Positions 55,575 through 64,000 of a stretch of 64,000 bases of DNA are shown here, piece after piece. The DNA comes from Lepisosteus oculatus (lineage: Eukaryota; Chordata; Actinopteri; Semionotiformes; Lepisosteidae): assembly GCF_040954835.1 (NCBI RefSeq), contig NW_027168298.1:564001-628000 (forward strand), read 5' to 3'. Position 1 is the first letter of the stretch. Each line of letters begins with the position of its first letter. The notes beneath the pieces are model-generated. The model did no database searches. It saw only the letters and a program-made list of their open reading frames with translations, and was not told the DNA's origin. The translations under genes and the position numbers were made by a program.

Positions 55575-56640
55575 AGCAAGCCCCGCTGCCGCTGCGTTCT
55601 TGCTACAATCTTACCTGGATCGCGAGGCGCCGGCGGAAGCCTATTTCAAAGTCGTTCTCCGTTTCAAAAAAACATTTCCAAAATACAAGCCTTGCAGACA
55701 GACACGCCTCAGAGGACTTAAGGGTGGCTTCATGTCGGAATGATAAAGTCTCCCCGTCCGGACATGAAAATGCCACTTTGTTACACACAAAAAAAGAATC
55801 AACAACAGAGAAATGCCCACAAGCATTTGAAAAGCCGCACCACGTCGCACTTGAAATAGCTCTTACATTAGTGGTAGACGCAGGAATCGCCTTTTTATTT
55901 ACGCTCTTACCAACGCGATGGAAAGCAAAACAAAGCAAAGCAGAGCAAAACAAAACGAACAAACGAAAACCCTCACGTCCCGCACTTGCATATAACGCTG
56001 TTACGTGCCCAAGCGGTATTGTACGTCATCCTAGCACTGCACGCCGGTGCATATGGTATATGGGAACGAGCACACGCCACGAATCGTCTCGAATCACTCC
56101 CTACAGCTGTAAGGTGCCTTGAAGCGTGCACCCCCAACATTCTTCTTTGCTCATCTGTGAAAGGTAAACTCTTGAGCAAACTCTGAACCAGCTCTAAGGA
56201 AACTAATCCGATTAGATGTTACTTTGACTCATCATTTAAGGGATCCTTGTTAATTGGAGAAATCAATGATTTCGAATGAATTCTGTATGCGTTAAAAGAC
56301 AGCTATACACAGAAAACATGCAGGACACTGCTCATGATGTTTCCCGAGCCGAAACACAGTGCGTTTTTCCAAGCCATCTGACCAAGCCTGCCCACTGAAA
56401 ACTGCAGGAGATCGTGTAAAGACGTTCAAGTTTGTAACTACTGCACGCACAGGAAGCAGAATAAATTCCTCTATTCAAACTGTCAAAGGTTTGCTTTGCG
56501 AACGCTGCAGGACATCGCACAATCTCTTTTGAACAGGGACAAACGATTTCTTATGGGGCGCAGTAAGTACAGACGTTTAAAAAGCTCCACTCATGCCAAT
56601 GATGCAGCATGAAGAAGCGCAACCTAAAGTTTGCATTCCT
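55575..56640 (-). repeat. Ser-type flank and duplicated block (inverted part, then direct part)
   Basis: 55575-56235 is the reverse of 42120-42771. 56240-56640 matches 29746-30165 in direct orientation. The order of the two parts equals that at 29441-30165. No gene seen. Confidence 0.75.
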
Positions 56641-56654
56641 AGTACCGTTGCAAC

Positions 56655-57020
56655 CTAGCACTGTTGCATTCCCCGCATCAGTAGCTAAGAGAATATAATT
56701 TACGACTCTTGTTAATGCAGTTTCAGAAACCAGACTGAAATTTCTCAAGTATATTATTTGAATCCATTTGATGTTGGGCAACAACTATTCTTTCAAGACT
56801 TTTAGATTGAAATGGGACCTTTGAGACAGGCCTGTAGTTGTTAAGAACTTGTGGATCCAAATTTGACTTCTTAAGGAGCGGTCTAACAACCGCTACCTTA
56901 AATTGATCATGTACGACGCCTGACGCAAGCGATGCATTCATCATACTAATTATAGGTCCTGCCAGTCCTTCGAGGGAATCTTTGACTAGCTGAGTGGGGA
57001 TGGGATCTAGCAAACAGGTG
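56655..57020 (-). mobile_element. LINE fragment (copy C, short)
   Basis: Minus-strand pieces DPIPTQLVKDSLEGLAGPII, VLNNYRPVSKVPFQSK and ALTRVVNYILLATD match copies A and B. The catalytic YADD part is missing because the block starts inside the LINE. Confidence 0.78.
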
Positions 57021-57176
57021 GTTTACTTTGTCTTACGTCTGTGTTCATGAGTCCACCATAAGAAGAAATCTGAACAGGAGCGGTGATCATGCGAGGTCAC
57101 CACGGAGGAAACCACTGCTCTCCCCCCAAAAAAAACCACCACTGCCCCTCTCAAGTTTGCTAAAGACCACATGGAC
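57021..57176 (+). mobile_element. Tc1-like fragment (copy C, short)
   Basis: Only the start of the transposase region (HESTIRRNLNRSGDHARSP) is present. It joins at CACATGG/ACATCGCCC to the spacer that in copies A and B lies about 1 kb further on. The deletion removed the rest of Tc1 and tRNA-Arg(CCT). Confidence 0.8.
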
Positions 57177-57177
57177 A

Positions 57178-58210
57178 TCGCCCATTGGGAACACCTTACT
57201 ATCACTAGTTTAAGAGACTCTTAAGGTCTTGCAGAGGTGCCTGTCTAATAGCATGCGCTTTGCAAGCTATAGGTGTTTAGGCTGAGGCAGAATGCCTGTT
57301 AACAAAATGTTTTTCTAAAGGGGCCTCGCACTCTTTTCCAAGCAATGGTCTCCATCCCCACCGAGTGTCACAATGTAGTCATGTCCTAGGACATCACCTG
57401 TTAGTCTCCATTTGTCTGCCACCAACACTTTAGGTTACGGGGTCACAACCGCACCCCGGAGACCAGAGGAGCCGTTGGCGTTCTGGCGGCGCAGATTGGG
57501 CTGAAGGTGGGGCGCTTGAATCTCGCTGTTGGAGGCCGTCTGAAACTGACCCAAGCCTTTCCCTTGAATTAAATGTAAATAAGAAATGAACCCCAGATGC
57601 ACATGGAATCAATCACGTGTTTCCTTTGAGCCGTTTCAGAGACTGCTCCAGAGTTTACCTTGCACAGATGCGCAAAGATTAATGATGGGGGTGCACGCTT
57701 CCAGGCGTCCTACAACTGTAGGGACTGATTAGAGACAATTCGTAGCTTGTGCTCATTTCCCTCTATTCCCCGTGTTGCAGTGGTAGGATGACTTAAATTC
57801 CTGCTTCGACACGTAACGGGATTATAATCAAGTGCAGGAGCTGAGGGCTTTAGTTTTGTTTCGTTTTCCATGGCGTTCGTAAGCGCGCAAATCAAAGGCA
57901 ATTCCTGCGTCTAACACGAATGTAAATGCTTTTGAAAGTGCAGTGTGGTGCAGCTTGTAAAATCCTTGTCCACATTTTTGGTTCGTTGATGTTTTTTCTG
58001 TCTGCCAAAGTTGCATTTTGACATCCGGACTGGGGGACTTTATCATTTGAACGTGAAGCCAGCCTTAAACCCTCTGAGGCGTGTCTGTCTGCCGGCACGA
58101 ATCTTGTGAAAGGTATTTTTTTTAACGGAGAGCAACTTTAAAAAGGTTTCCGCAGCCACCTCGCAGTCCGTGTTTGATTATAGGAGGAATGCGGCGGCGG
58201 GGAGCTCGCA
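57178..58210 (+). repeat. Spacer and Ser-type flank (copy C)
   Basis: Matches 36100-37130 almost throughout, so copy C is a close relative of copy B. No other gene. Confidence 0.75.
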
Positions 58211-58292
58211 TTTGTCGTGCTCGAGTGGTTAAGGCGATGGGCTCGAAATGCGTTGGGGCTTCCCCGCGCAGGTTCGAAACCTGCCGACTCCG
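58211..58292 (+). pseudogene. Ser-type tRNA with CGA anticodon, second copy
   Basis: 82 nt. The loop CTCGAAA gives CGA. The T arm GCAGG/CCTGC closes perfectly apart from the loop end (TTCGAAA). As in the copy at 37131, the outer three acceptor pairs and one anticodon-stem pair are lost, so it is probably not functional. Confidence 0.75.
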
Positions 58293-59246
58293 GCGTCTGC
58301 CGCACGTCACCTTGTGCCTTCGCGGCAGAGGCGGAGTGCCGCTTCTCCTTTCCTGGTACTATAAAAACGCTAAATCGCTTGGCCCCGCTGCCATGGAAAG
58401 CAATTCTTCAGATAACCACACATTTTGCGTTCGCACCTCTGGTGCTCTACTTATGCCTTTGAAAACCTAATGAATAAAGCTGTAAGAACCGACACGATGT
58501 GTAGGTGCTCTTAAAGCACGCAGTAAAGAACTGTTAACAGCAAGGGTTTCAGTGGGTTAACTGAGGAGAAGGCGTGATCGCTAATTGTTGACTTTTTATT
58601 TGGTGTTAGAAACACTCTTACTGTGCATGACGTGCAACAAATGTAGCCACAGAAATTGCATCACGCTTTCATGTATGCTATCGCAGACACCAACGTTGCC
58701 TAGATAGAAAACCGAAATAGCCGTGGGTTTGCTTGCTGGTCTGAAGGATCTCTCTTCGAATCTCTATCATTTGTCAATCGAAGTAAAAGGCGCTGCAATT
58801 TCATACGTTCAGAATCAAACCCGCAGCTGTTGTTCGACTTTATTGCTTGACTAATTACAACTGAGTGTCGCATGAGCAGTTACGTAAACTTGTCTGGTAT
58901 ATTTGAACACAAATGCCGTTCTTCAATTAAAACTAACAGTACATTGTCAGGGACATTCAGTTCTATACAAACAAGAGACAGACAAGAGAATATTTCTACC
59001 TTTCATGTGGACTACGTGTTGACTTACTGATCGGAATAATTGAAAAGTTCGGGTTCATAGCCGATGCAGTGCGTGCTAATTAGAACAGCAAAGCTGAGCT
59101 CTCAGCACCGTACTGAGCCCAGGTGTTTTTCTAAAGCTGTCAGGTGCAGTTCATTTACATGAAGGAAATCTCTTACTGGGTACTATTACAATGCAGTAAG
59201 TAGCACAGACTACTTAGGGAGTAGCCCGATGCATTTAAAAACAACC
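58293..59246. repeat. Spacer copy matching 37213-38167
   Basis: Nearly identical to its partner. Links Ser(CGA) with the Arg remnant. No gene seen. Confidence 0.7.
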
Positions 59247-59305
59247 CGAGCCAGGCAGGAGTCGAACCTACAATCTCCTGATCTCTAGTCAGACGCGTTA
59301 TCCAG
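59247..59305 (-). pseudogene. tRNA-Arg remnant, 5' end deleted
   Basis: Copy of the Arg(ACG) gene at 38168. The T arm and acceptor 3' strand are intact (GGTTCGACTCC, CCTGGCTCG). About 17 bp with the acceptor 5' strand and start of the D arm are deleted, and the loop reads CTAGAGA, so ACG is lost. Confidence 0.87.
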
Positions 59306-59590
59306 TGTGATACTGCAGGACTGTAACCCAGTGAAATCAGCACTACAACTAGTAAAATATTACCCCCGGTCCATTCTTTTCCAAAAGTGAGAAACACCTG
59401 TTTTCTACATTTTGTCTGTTTTAAAACCATATCTCTTTAAACCAAACCAAGAGTTTGTCTTTTGCACTGATATTCTGATTCATTTCGATTTCAAAGAAAA
59501 AAAAAAACTTTATCTTCCAAAGCATCATAAAATTGTCCCTTCTTCCAGACTCTACTTCTCTCTTGTAGTAGTACAGCAGACCTTTACAGG

Positions 59591-61039
59591 TGTAGTGATT
59601 CATAGCCGTTTCAGGGACGCCAAATATGTAATGTTAGTGGCTCTCTGAAGGCACCAGTTCTGTAGGGTTTGGGCATTTACTGAGACAATTATTAATTGTA
59701 GCAGTAAATCACAAAGTTGATTCTTTTGATGGCTCTAGAGTCCAACCATGCGACATAACTCAAACAACGCACACACACAGGTGCTAATACACGAGGATAC
59801 ATTTATTAATACATAGAATATGCCTTAAACTAACAGATCTTATCGAGAGGGTTATCAGAATACAAAAGATATATATTCAATCAGTTACGAAGTGTTACAT
59901 ATATCAAGAGGACATACGTTCAGTATATCATTCATTAAGACCGTTTCATAAATGAACTTGGTTATAACTTCTACATTAGATACTCGAAACAAGTACATAA
60001 CTCTTAGGAATTAAATTGATATCAACTGGTTGGGATAACAATTGAATTCTTGAGCTGTAATGCATTGAAGTTGAATACTCATCCAATCTTTGGGGATTCA
60101 GATCTCCTGCGGGCACAAAGAAACAGTTGCAGGCTGTTGCTGTCCAATCCGCGCTCTCTGGCTCGGTGCCAGGATGTGCTGTGCGGCTTGCGACGGTGCG
60201 CTGCTGATGCTCACTGACCGGCTAGTTAGTGTTGGCTTTAACTAGCAAAGTTTGTGCACAGGAGAAAAGATGACTGTGGGTCCCAGCAAGTCAGGAAGAG
60301 GACCGGTTCGTTCCTAATGAAGAGCTAGTTCTGAATAGTGATTCAGCTGTCCACAGTTCCGACCTGTTCACGAGGCCTGCTGCTGGTTACTCTCTGGCAA
60401 CCTCCACTCTAGACTCTTAGAACAAAGGAAAGTTCTGGCACTCGGACACACTGGCCGTTCCGTGGTTGTCCGGGCTGAGTCTCAGGATGGTCAGGAGGCG
60501 CGCTGCGAGGATGTCCTGCCCTTGGGAGCCTTCTGCTCCTGGGCCGTCCTGCCCTGGAATTCTCCTTTGAATTCCCTTTAGAACAGTCCACAGAATCCTC
60601 TCCAGAATCCCTTCTGAATCTTGTTGAATCTCTGTGTTGCCTGTTTTTACCTGGAGGAACTTCAGCTCATTGATTGGCTGAAAGTTCCATGGGCATCAGA
60701 GTCCCACGTGGGTTACTCGGCCCTACCAGTCCCTGATTGGTTGATCAAGGTGAGATATGAGTCACTTACTCCTGACACTTAGGAATGCAATCCAGATGTC
60801 CAACTCGCACTCCCTAGACAGATAGGCGCCAATGGATGACCATTGATCATGATAGCCAGGCTTAGCTAAGTGCATCCCCCTTTGGGAGCTGGTTTCTTAT
60901 CACAAGAAAACATCTTAAATCAGCTTGCATGAATTCTTTCTCTGTGGCTGCACCACAGAGATGAACAGAGAAATGAGGCCTAATTTGGGAAAGCTCAGAA
61001 ACACTTAATTCTGCCTTATTAATAAGCCTCGCCGCTACA
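59591..61039 (-). mobile_element. Solo LTR-like element, second copy
   Basis: 1449 bp with the same TGTAGTGATTC start and CGCCGCTACA end as the element at 10402. A different 4-bp target duplication, CAGG, lies at 59587-59590 and 61040-61043. The two are nearly identical over their length, so both inserted fairly recently and independently. No internal protein region is seen. The first copy has an extra short tandem repeat near its left end. Confidence 0.72.
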
Positions 61040-61161
61040 CAGGTGAGCAGATCACAGAGTCCGAAATGAGCTTCCTCCATCAGGCAAAGTACCTGAACAT
61101 GACTCTGTCTTCATAAAAGCGCCCCTGTAATAAAGAAATTAAATCCGAAATCAAGAGGGCA
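61040..61161. repeat. Far side of the block split by the LTR
   Basis: Continues the 38517-38661 sequence (GTGAGCAGATCACAGAG) and ends at AAGAGGGCAG. This is the last sequence shared with the cluster. Confidence 0.75.
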
Positions 61162-61245
61162 GCACAGTGGGCAAAAGACGTATAATATTCGTCTATTAAA
61201 CGCATACCTTAGACGTCTAAATGTGGTCTGCAATTCGTCTAGAAT

Positions 61246-61366
61246 CTCTGCACAGTGTACGAAGTAAATTATTTTCGCAGTAATTAATTTACATGTGTAT
61301 AATAAATATAGTAAATATAATAAATTAATTACTGCGAAAATAATTTACTTCGTACACTGTGCAGAG
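61246..61366. repeat. Perfect 46-bp inverted repeat
   Basis: Left arm 61246-61291 starts CTCTGCACAGTGTACG; right arm 61321-61366 is its exact reverse complement. The loop is 29 bp (61292-61320) and AT-rich. It could be a foldback element, a hairpin transcript source, or a recent inverted duplication. No target duplication was found. Confidence 0.9.
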
Positions 61367-62100
61367 TGCCGTATACTCCTAGTTGCGGCACACACGATAC
61401 AGATGCAGCCATTCAAAATGGGTGAGGTATTTCGCGGCAGTCCGCGACACGCCAACCGGGGTATCACGCGGTTCACGTGTGTCACGTGACTAACTATCCG
61501 GCGTCGCCTTGTAAAACCGCCTTTAATTTTGAACTGTGTATTACAGCATGTTAATCATCAGTCATTAAAATGTTGGTATATTTTATGAAAGCAAGATTGC
61601 TCAGTTGGACAAAAGTACACAACCTACCTTTATCAGAAATATTTATGCATCAAAGCCTTTACTGAAGATATTACTAATAGTATTAATAATGGATGACTTT
61701 GGACAAGCTGTATACTCAAAGTATAATTTCTTTAGCACATTTGTACAAGCACTTGGAATCTGTCCAAGCCATACTTTGTCAGGCATTTTGTTTTACTTCA
61801 ACGGGCATAAAAACTTCCTTGCTTTTAACAGGGCGTTTCATAATTTCTAACTACGAAAATGATTTAAAATGCGACACCTATCATGAAAAGAAAAAAATAC
61901 ACACCAGTATTCCATTTCTCCCTAAACATTGTAAGCTTCGAAGTCTTTAACTAACGTGATACCGGAGTCAACAAGCATACTTTTAGAATTTGATTAAAAG
62001 GGAATATAATATGGAATTGCGTATCTCAAGAATTTAATAACGGTATGATTATATCCGTGTACTGCGGCAGGTTTGTGTAGGGCTGTTTCGCCTGCCTGTT
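61367..62100. other. Unique AT-rich DNA with a short CG-rich patch
   Basis: A CG-rich patch lies at about 61430-61520 (TTCGCGGCAGTCCGCG). The rest is AT-rich. A small repeat at 61885-61935 (ATACACACCAGTATTCC) recurs at 62390 and inverted at 63812. No gene is supported. Confidence 0.4.
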
Positions 62101-62107
62101 AATGCGA

Positions 62108-62220
62108 GCTGTCTTGTAGTCTACTGGTCTAGGTGTGTGACTACCAACTGGCAGGGTGTGTGTTCGAATCCAGCTGGTGCTGGACCTTTCAGTTTTATTT
62201 ATTTTTTTTTTAATCGCGTA
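62108..62220 (+). mobile_element. tRNA-derived SINE-like head
   Basis: TAGTCTACTGG (62117-62127) fits Pol III box A and GTTCGAATCC (62162-62171) fits box B at normal tRNA spacing. No stable tRNA fold exists (the T stem GTGTG/CCAGC fails), so this is a SINE head rather than a tRNA gene. A long T run at about 62205 would stop Pol III. Family unknown. Confidence 0.5.
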
Positions 62221-62379
62221 ACATAAACATATTACCGTATGCAAACTGTACTGTATACAATATGTATATGTATATTTAATGTCTTAACTGTGCCCGTTTA
62301 AGTATTGAATATTCATATCTAATTTTACCACTGAAGGGAAATCTTAACATAAACATACAGTATATGGCTGGTCTCGGTA

Positions 62380-62475
62380 CTTTAAAGAAAAAAATACACA
62401 CCAGTATTCCATTTCTCCCTAAACATTGTAAGTTTCAAATGAAACCACTAAATAAAGACATAAATATAGAAATCT
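62380..62475 (+). repeat. Small dispersed repeat
   Basis: AAATACACACCAGTATTCC followed by CTCCCTAAACATTG. The same element is at 61885-61935 (direct) and 63812-63925 (inverted, with the TATATGGCTGGT and CCACTAAATAAAGACAT flanks on opposite sides). Not identified. Confidence 0.6.
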
Positions 62476-64000
62476 TAAGATTTGTTTTATTTAATGTTGG
62501 TAGCAGGATGAACTGTCAGAGTGTATATTTTGTCACAAAGTTGCTACAAGATGTTAACAGTGAAAAAGGTATTTAGAAATGAGTTATTTCAAGATGAAAA
62601 AGAAAACATACACGAAACATGGTTTCATTACGACCAGAATCGGTCTTGAGATATTTTTAACTTGATTTACAGTATTTGAGAGGTATGTCTTAACACCGAT
62701 ACTACAGTGCTTAAGTACTGCTCACGTATATGTTTCTAGGTTTATATTATGCATTTCATACGGTCAAATTACTTTTGAGCAACTAATAAGAAGCGCGAAA
62801 CGGTATGCGTTTTAGTTTCGTTTTGTGCTGGAACCCGTGGATTGATTAGAGATATCAAGTACATACAAGTCATTTTTTAAATGTTGTAGTTCGTCTTGAA
62901 AAAATGTTACGATTACATCATCTATCAACAATTACACAGGTTCTGTTTCCATATTGCGGATTTTGGTTAGGTACAGTATTATCAAATCCAGTGGCGCTGT
63001 GTGTTACTTTACTGAGTCCCATGTCACATGGTCTGTGATTGAAACCTGTAAAACCGGTTTAATTCGTCACAGCCAGCACTCTTCAGGTGTGAGGGTCTTC
63101 TGCTCAGAATGAAACGCTAAAATGTTTGTGTATATTCTAATGGTGGTGGGGGCAGGGTGTGTGGGAACAGGTTTGTTCTTCACACCTGAAACATTTTCTC
63201 TGAAAGGATTTTCTTCGCAGTTTAACCGATCTTGTTACAGCATGTTACAGTTTACTATTATTAACCATATTAATTTTAAGTGCTTAATGTAAAATCTTGT
63301 AAAAATATATTTTCATTGTTCAAATATACATTAATATACATTAAGTCTGACTATCATATAATAAGTTAAATACAAAACTAAAGAAAAAATAGGGTTAAAT
63401 ATAATTCAAAATATTTTGCTAACAATGTTAACTGTTTATGAATAATAAAATGTATTAACTAAGGAGTAGGATGGCACAGTTGTTTTGTTTCTTTTTCATA
63501 AATACAACAGTAGTACCTGATGTCTCAGTGGCTTTCAAAATTAAATTATGCATGCAAACCTGTGAACTAGAAAGATAACTAAGATTTTAATACTAATTAA
63601 ATGACCGCGGGCACTTTCCACCCCCTCTACATTCTCAGAGTAGAACAGACTAACCTTCTAATGAAAGACGGTCCACCCCCCACGGACAGGAAAAGTGCCC
63701 ACAGGCACTTAAACTTAATATGGTCAGTAACAGTAAACAGTAACATGGTAAGAAGGAGCACGTACAAACGTTTTCGAAATAACCACATGTAAGACTCTGA
63801 TGCTTAAAATGTTTAGGGAGAAAGTGGAATACTGGTGTGTATTTTTTCTTTAAACTACCAATACCAGCCATATACAGTCTGTAACGTAGGGATTTCTATA
63901 TGTCTTTATTTAGTGGTTACATTAGTGACAAAGGCTAAACTTTTAGCTTGAGTAACGTGTACATATCTCCCCTTTTTATAAAACGACTTGGTTGAAAACT
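62476..64000. other. AT-rich flank, little recognised
   Basis: Near 63075-63130 a worn Penelope-like piece (CTCTTCAGGTGTGAGGGTC, ATGAAACGC) is visible, and the inverted small repeat lies at 63812-63925. No RNA or protein gene is supported. Confidence 0.4.

Noticed and set aside
62990-63065. Possible tRNA (GTGATTGAAACC as box B)
   Set aside because: No acceptor or anticodon stem forms and box A is not convincing.
63600-63715. Inverted GGCACTTTCC / GGAAAAGTGCC as element ends
   Set aside because: Arms are short and imperfect, with no target duplication or copies in the window.

Overview
The window is nuclear DNA from a vertebrate, most likely a ray-finned fish. It is a tRNA gene cluster with no convincing complete protein gene. 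The reasons are: many vertebrate-type tRNA genes without an encoded CCA; a SINE built from 5S rRNA; an L2/CR1-like LINE, Tc1 transposons and a Rex3-like LINE tail; two solo-LTR-like insertions; and Penelope-like repeat pieces. The exact species cannot be told from sequence alone. The 5S-SINE and Penelope-like pieces would suit an early-branching lineage such as gar, bowfin or sturgeon, but that is a guess.

Bases 169-29096 are a head-to-tail array of a unit of about 4.51 kb, in seven copies (U1-U7). A complete unit carries tRNA-Arg(TCG) on the minus strand, then on the plus strand a degenerate tRNA-Thr(AGT), tRNA-Asn(GTT), a 5S-SINE scrap and tRNA-Ser(TGA). U3 holds a 1.48 kb LTR, U5 has lost 2.4 kb (Thr, Asn and SINE scrap), and U7 stops at 29096 before its Ser gene. 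Shared variants pair U3 with U6 and U4/U5 with U7, so a two-unit block was copied. Most gene copies carry at least one change in a stem or loop; the Thr copy is defective in every unit.

Bases 29097-43800 hold older, diverged relatives of the same locus. A block of LINE, Tc1, tRNA-Arg(CCT) and Ser-type tRNA occurs twice (30.2-33.5 kb and 33.6-37.4 kb) and as a shortened third copy at 56.6-58.3 kb. After these come tRNA-Arg(ACG), a Thr-bodied tRNA with a CTT (Lys) anticodon, tRNA-Ser(GCT), Ser(TGA), Ser(AGA), Gly(GCC), a fuller 5S-SINE and Ile(AAT). All Ser-type genes share several hundred bases of 5' flank, so the Ser genes with TGA, CGA and AGA anticodons are paralogues made by duplication.

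Bases 43800-48900 are AT-rich repeats, a minus-strand spliced gene fragment of unknown family (45.96-46.96 kb) and a copy of the 38.4-39.0 kb block. Bases 48900-51410 are a second, mixed tRNA group: Glu, His, Val, a Phe fragment, Pro, Ala and Met. Bases 53890-56240 repeat the Ser(AGA)-Gly-SINE-Ile segment in inverted and circularly permuted order. Bases 56240-59590 repeat the Ser(CGA)/Arg block, and a second copy of the LTR lies at 59591-61039. From about 61160 to the end the sequence leaves the cluster and is AT-rich; it contains a perfect 46-bp inverted repeat, a tRNA-derived SINE-like head and a small dispersed repeat.
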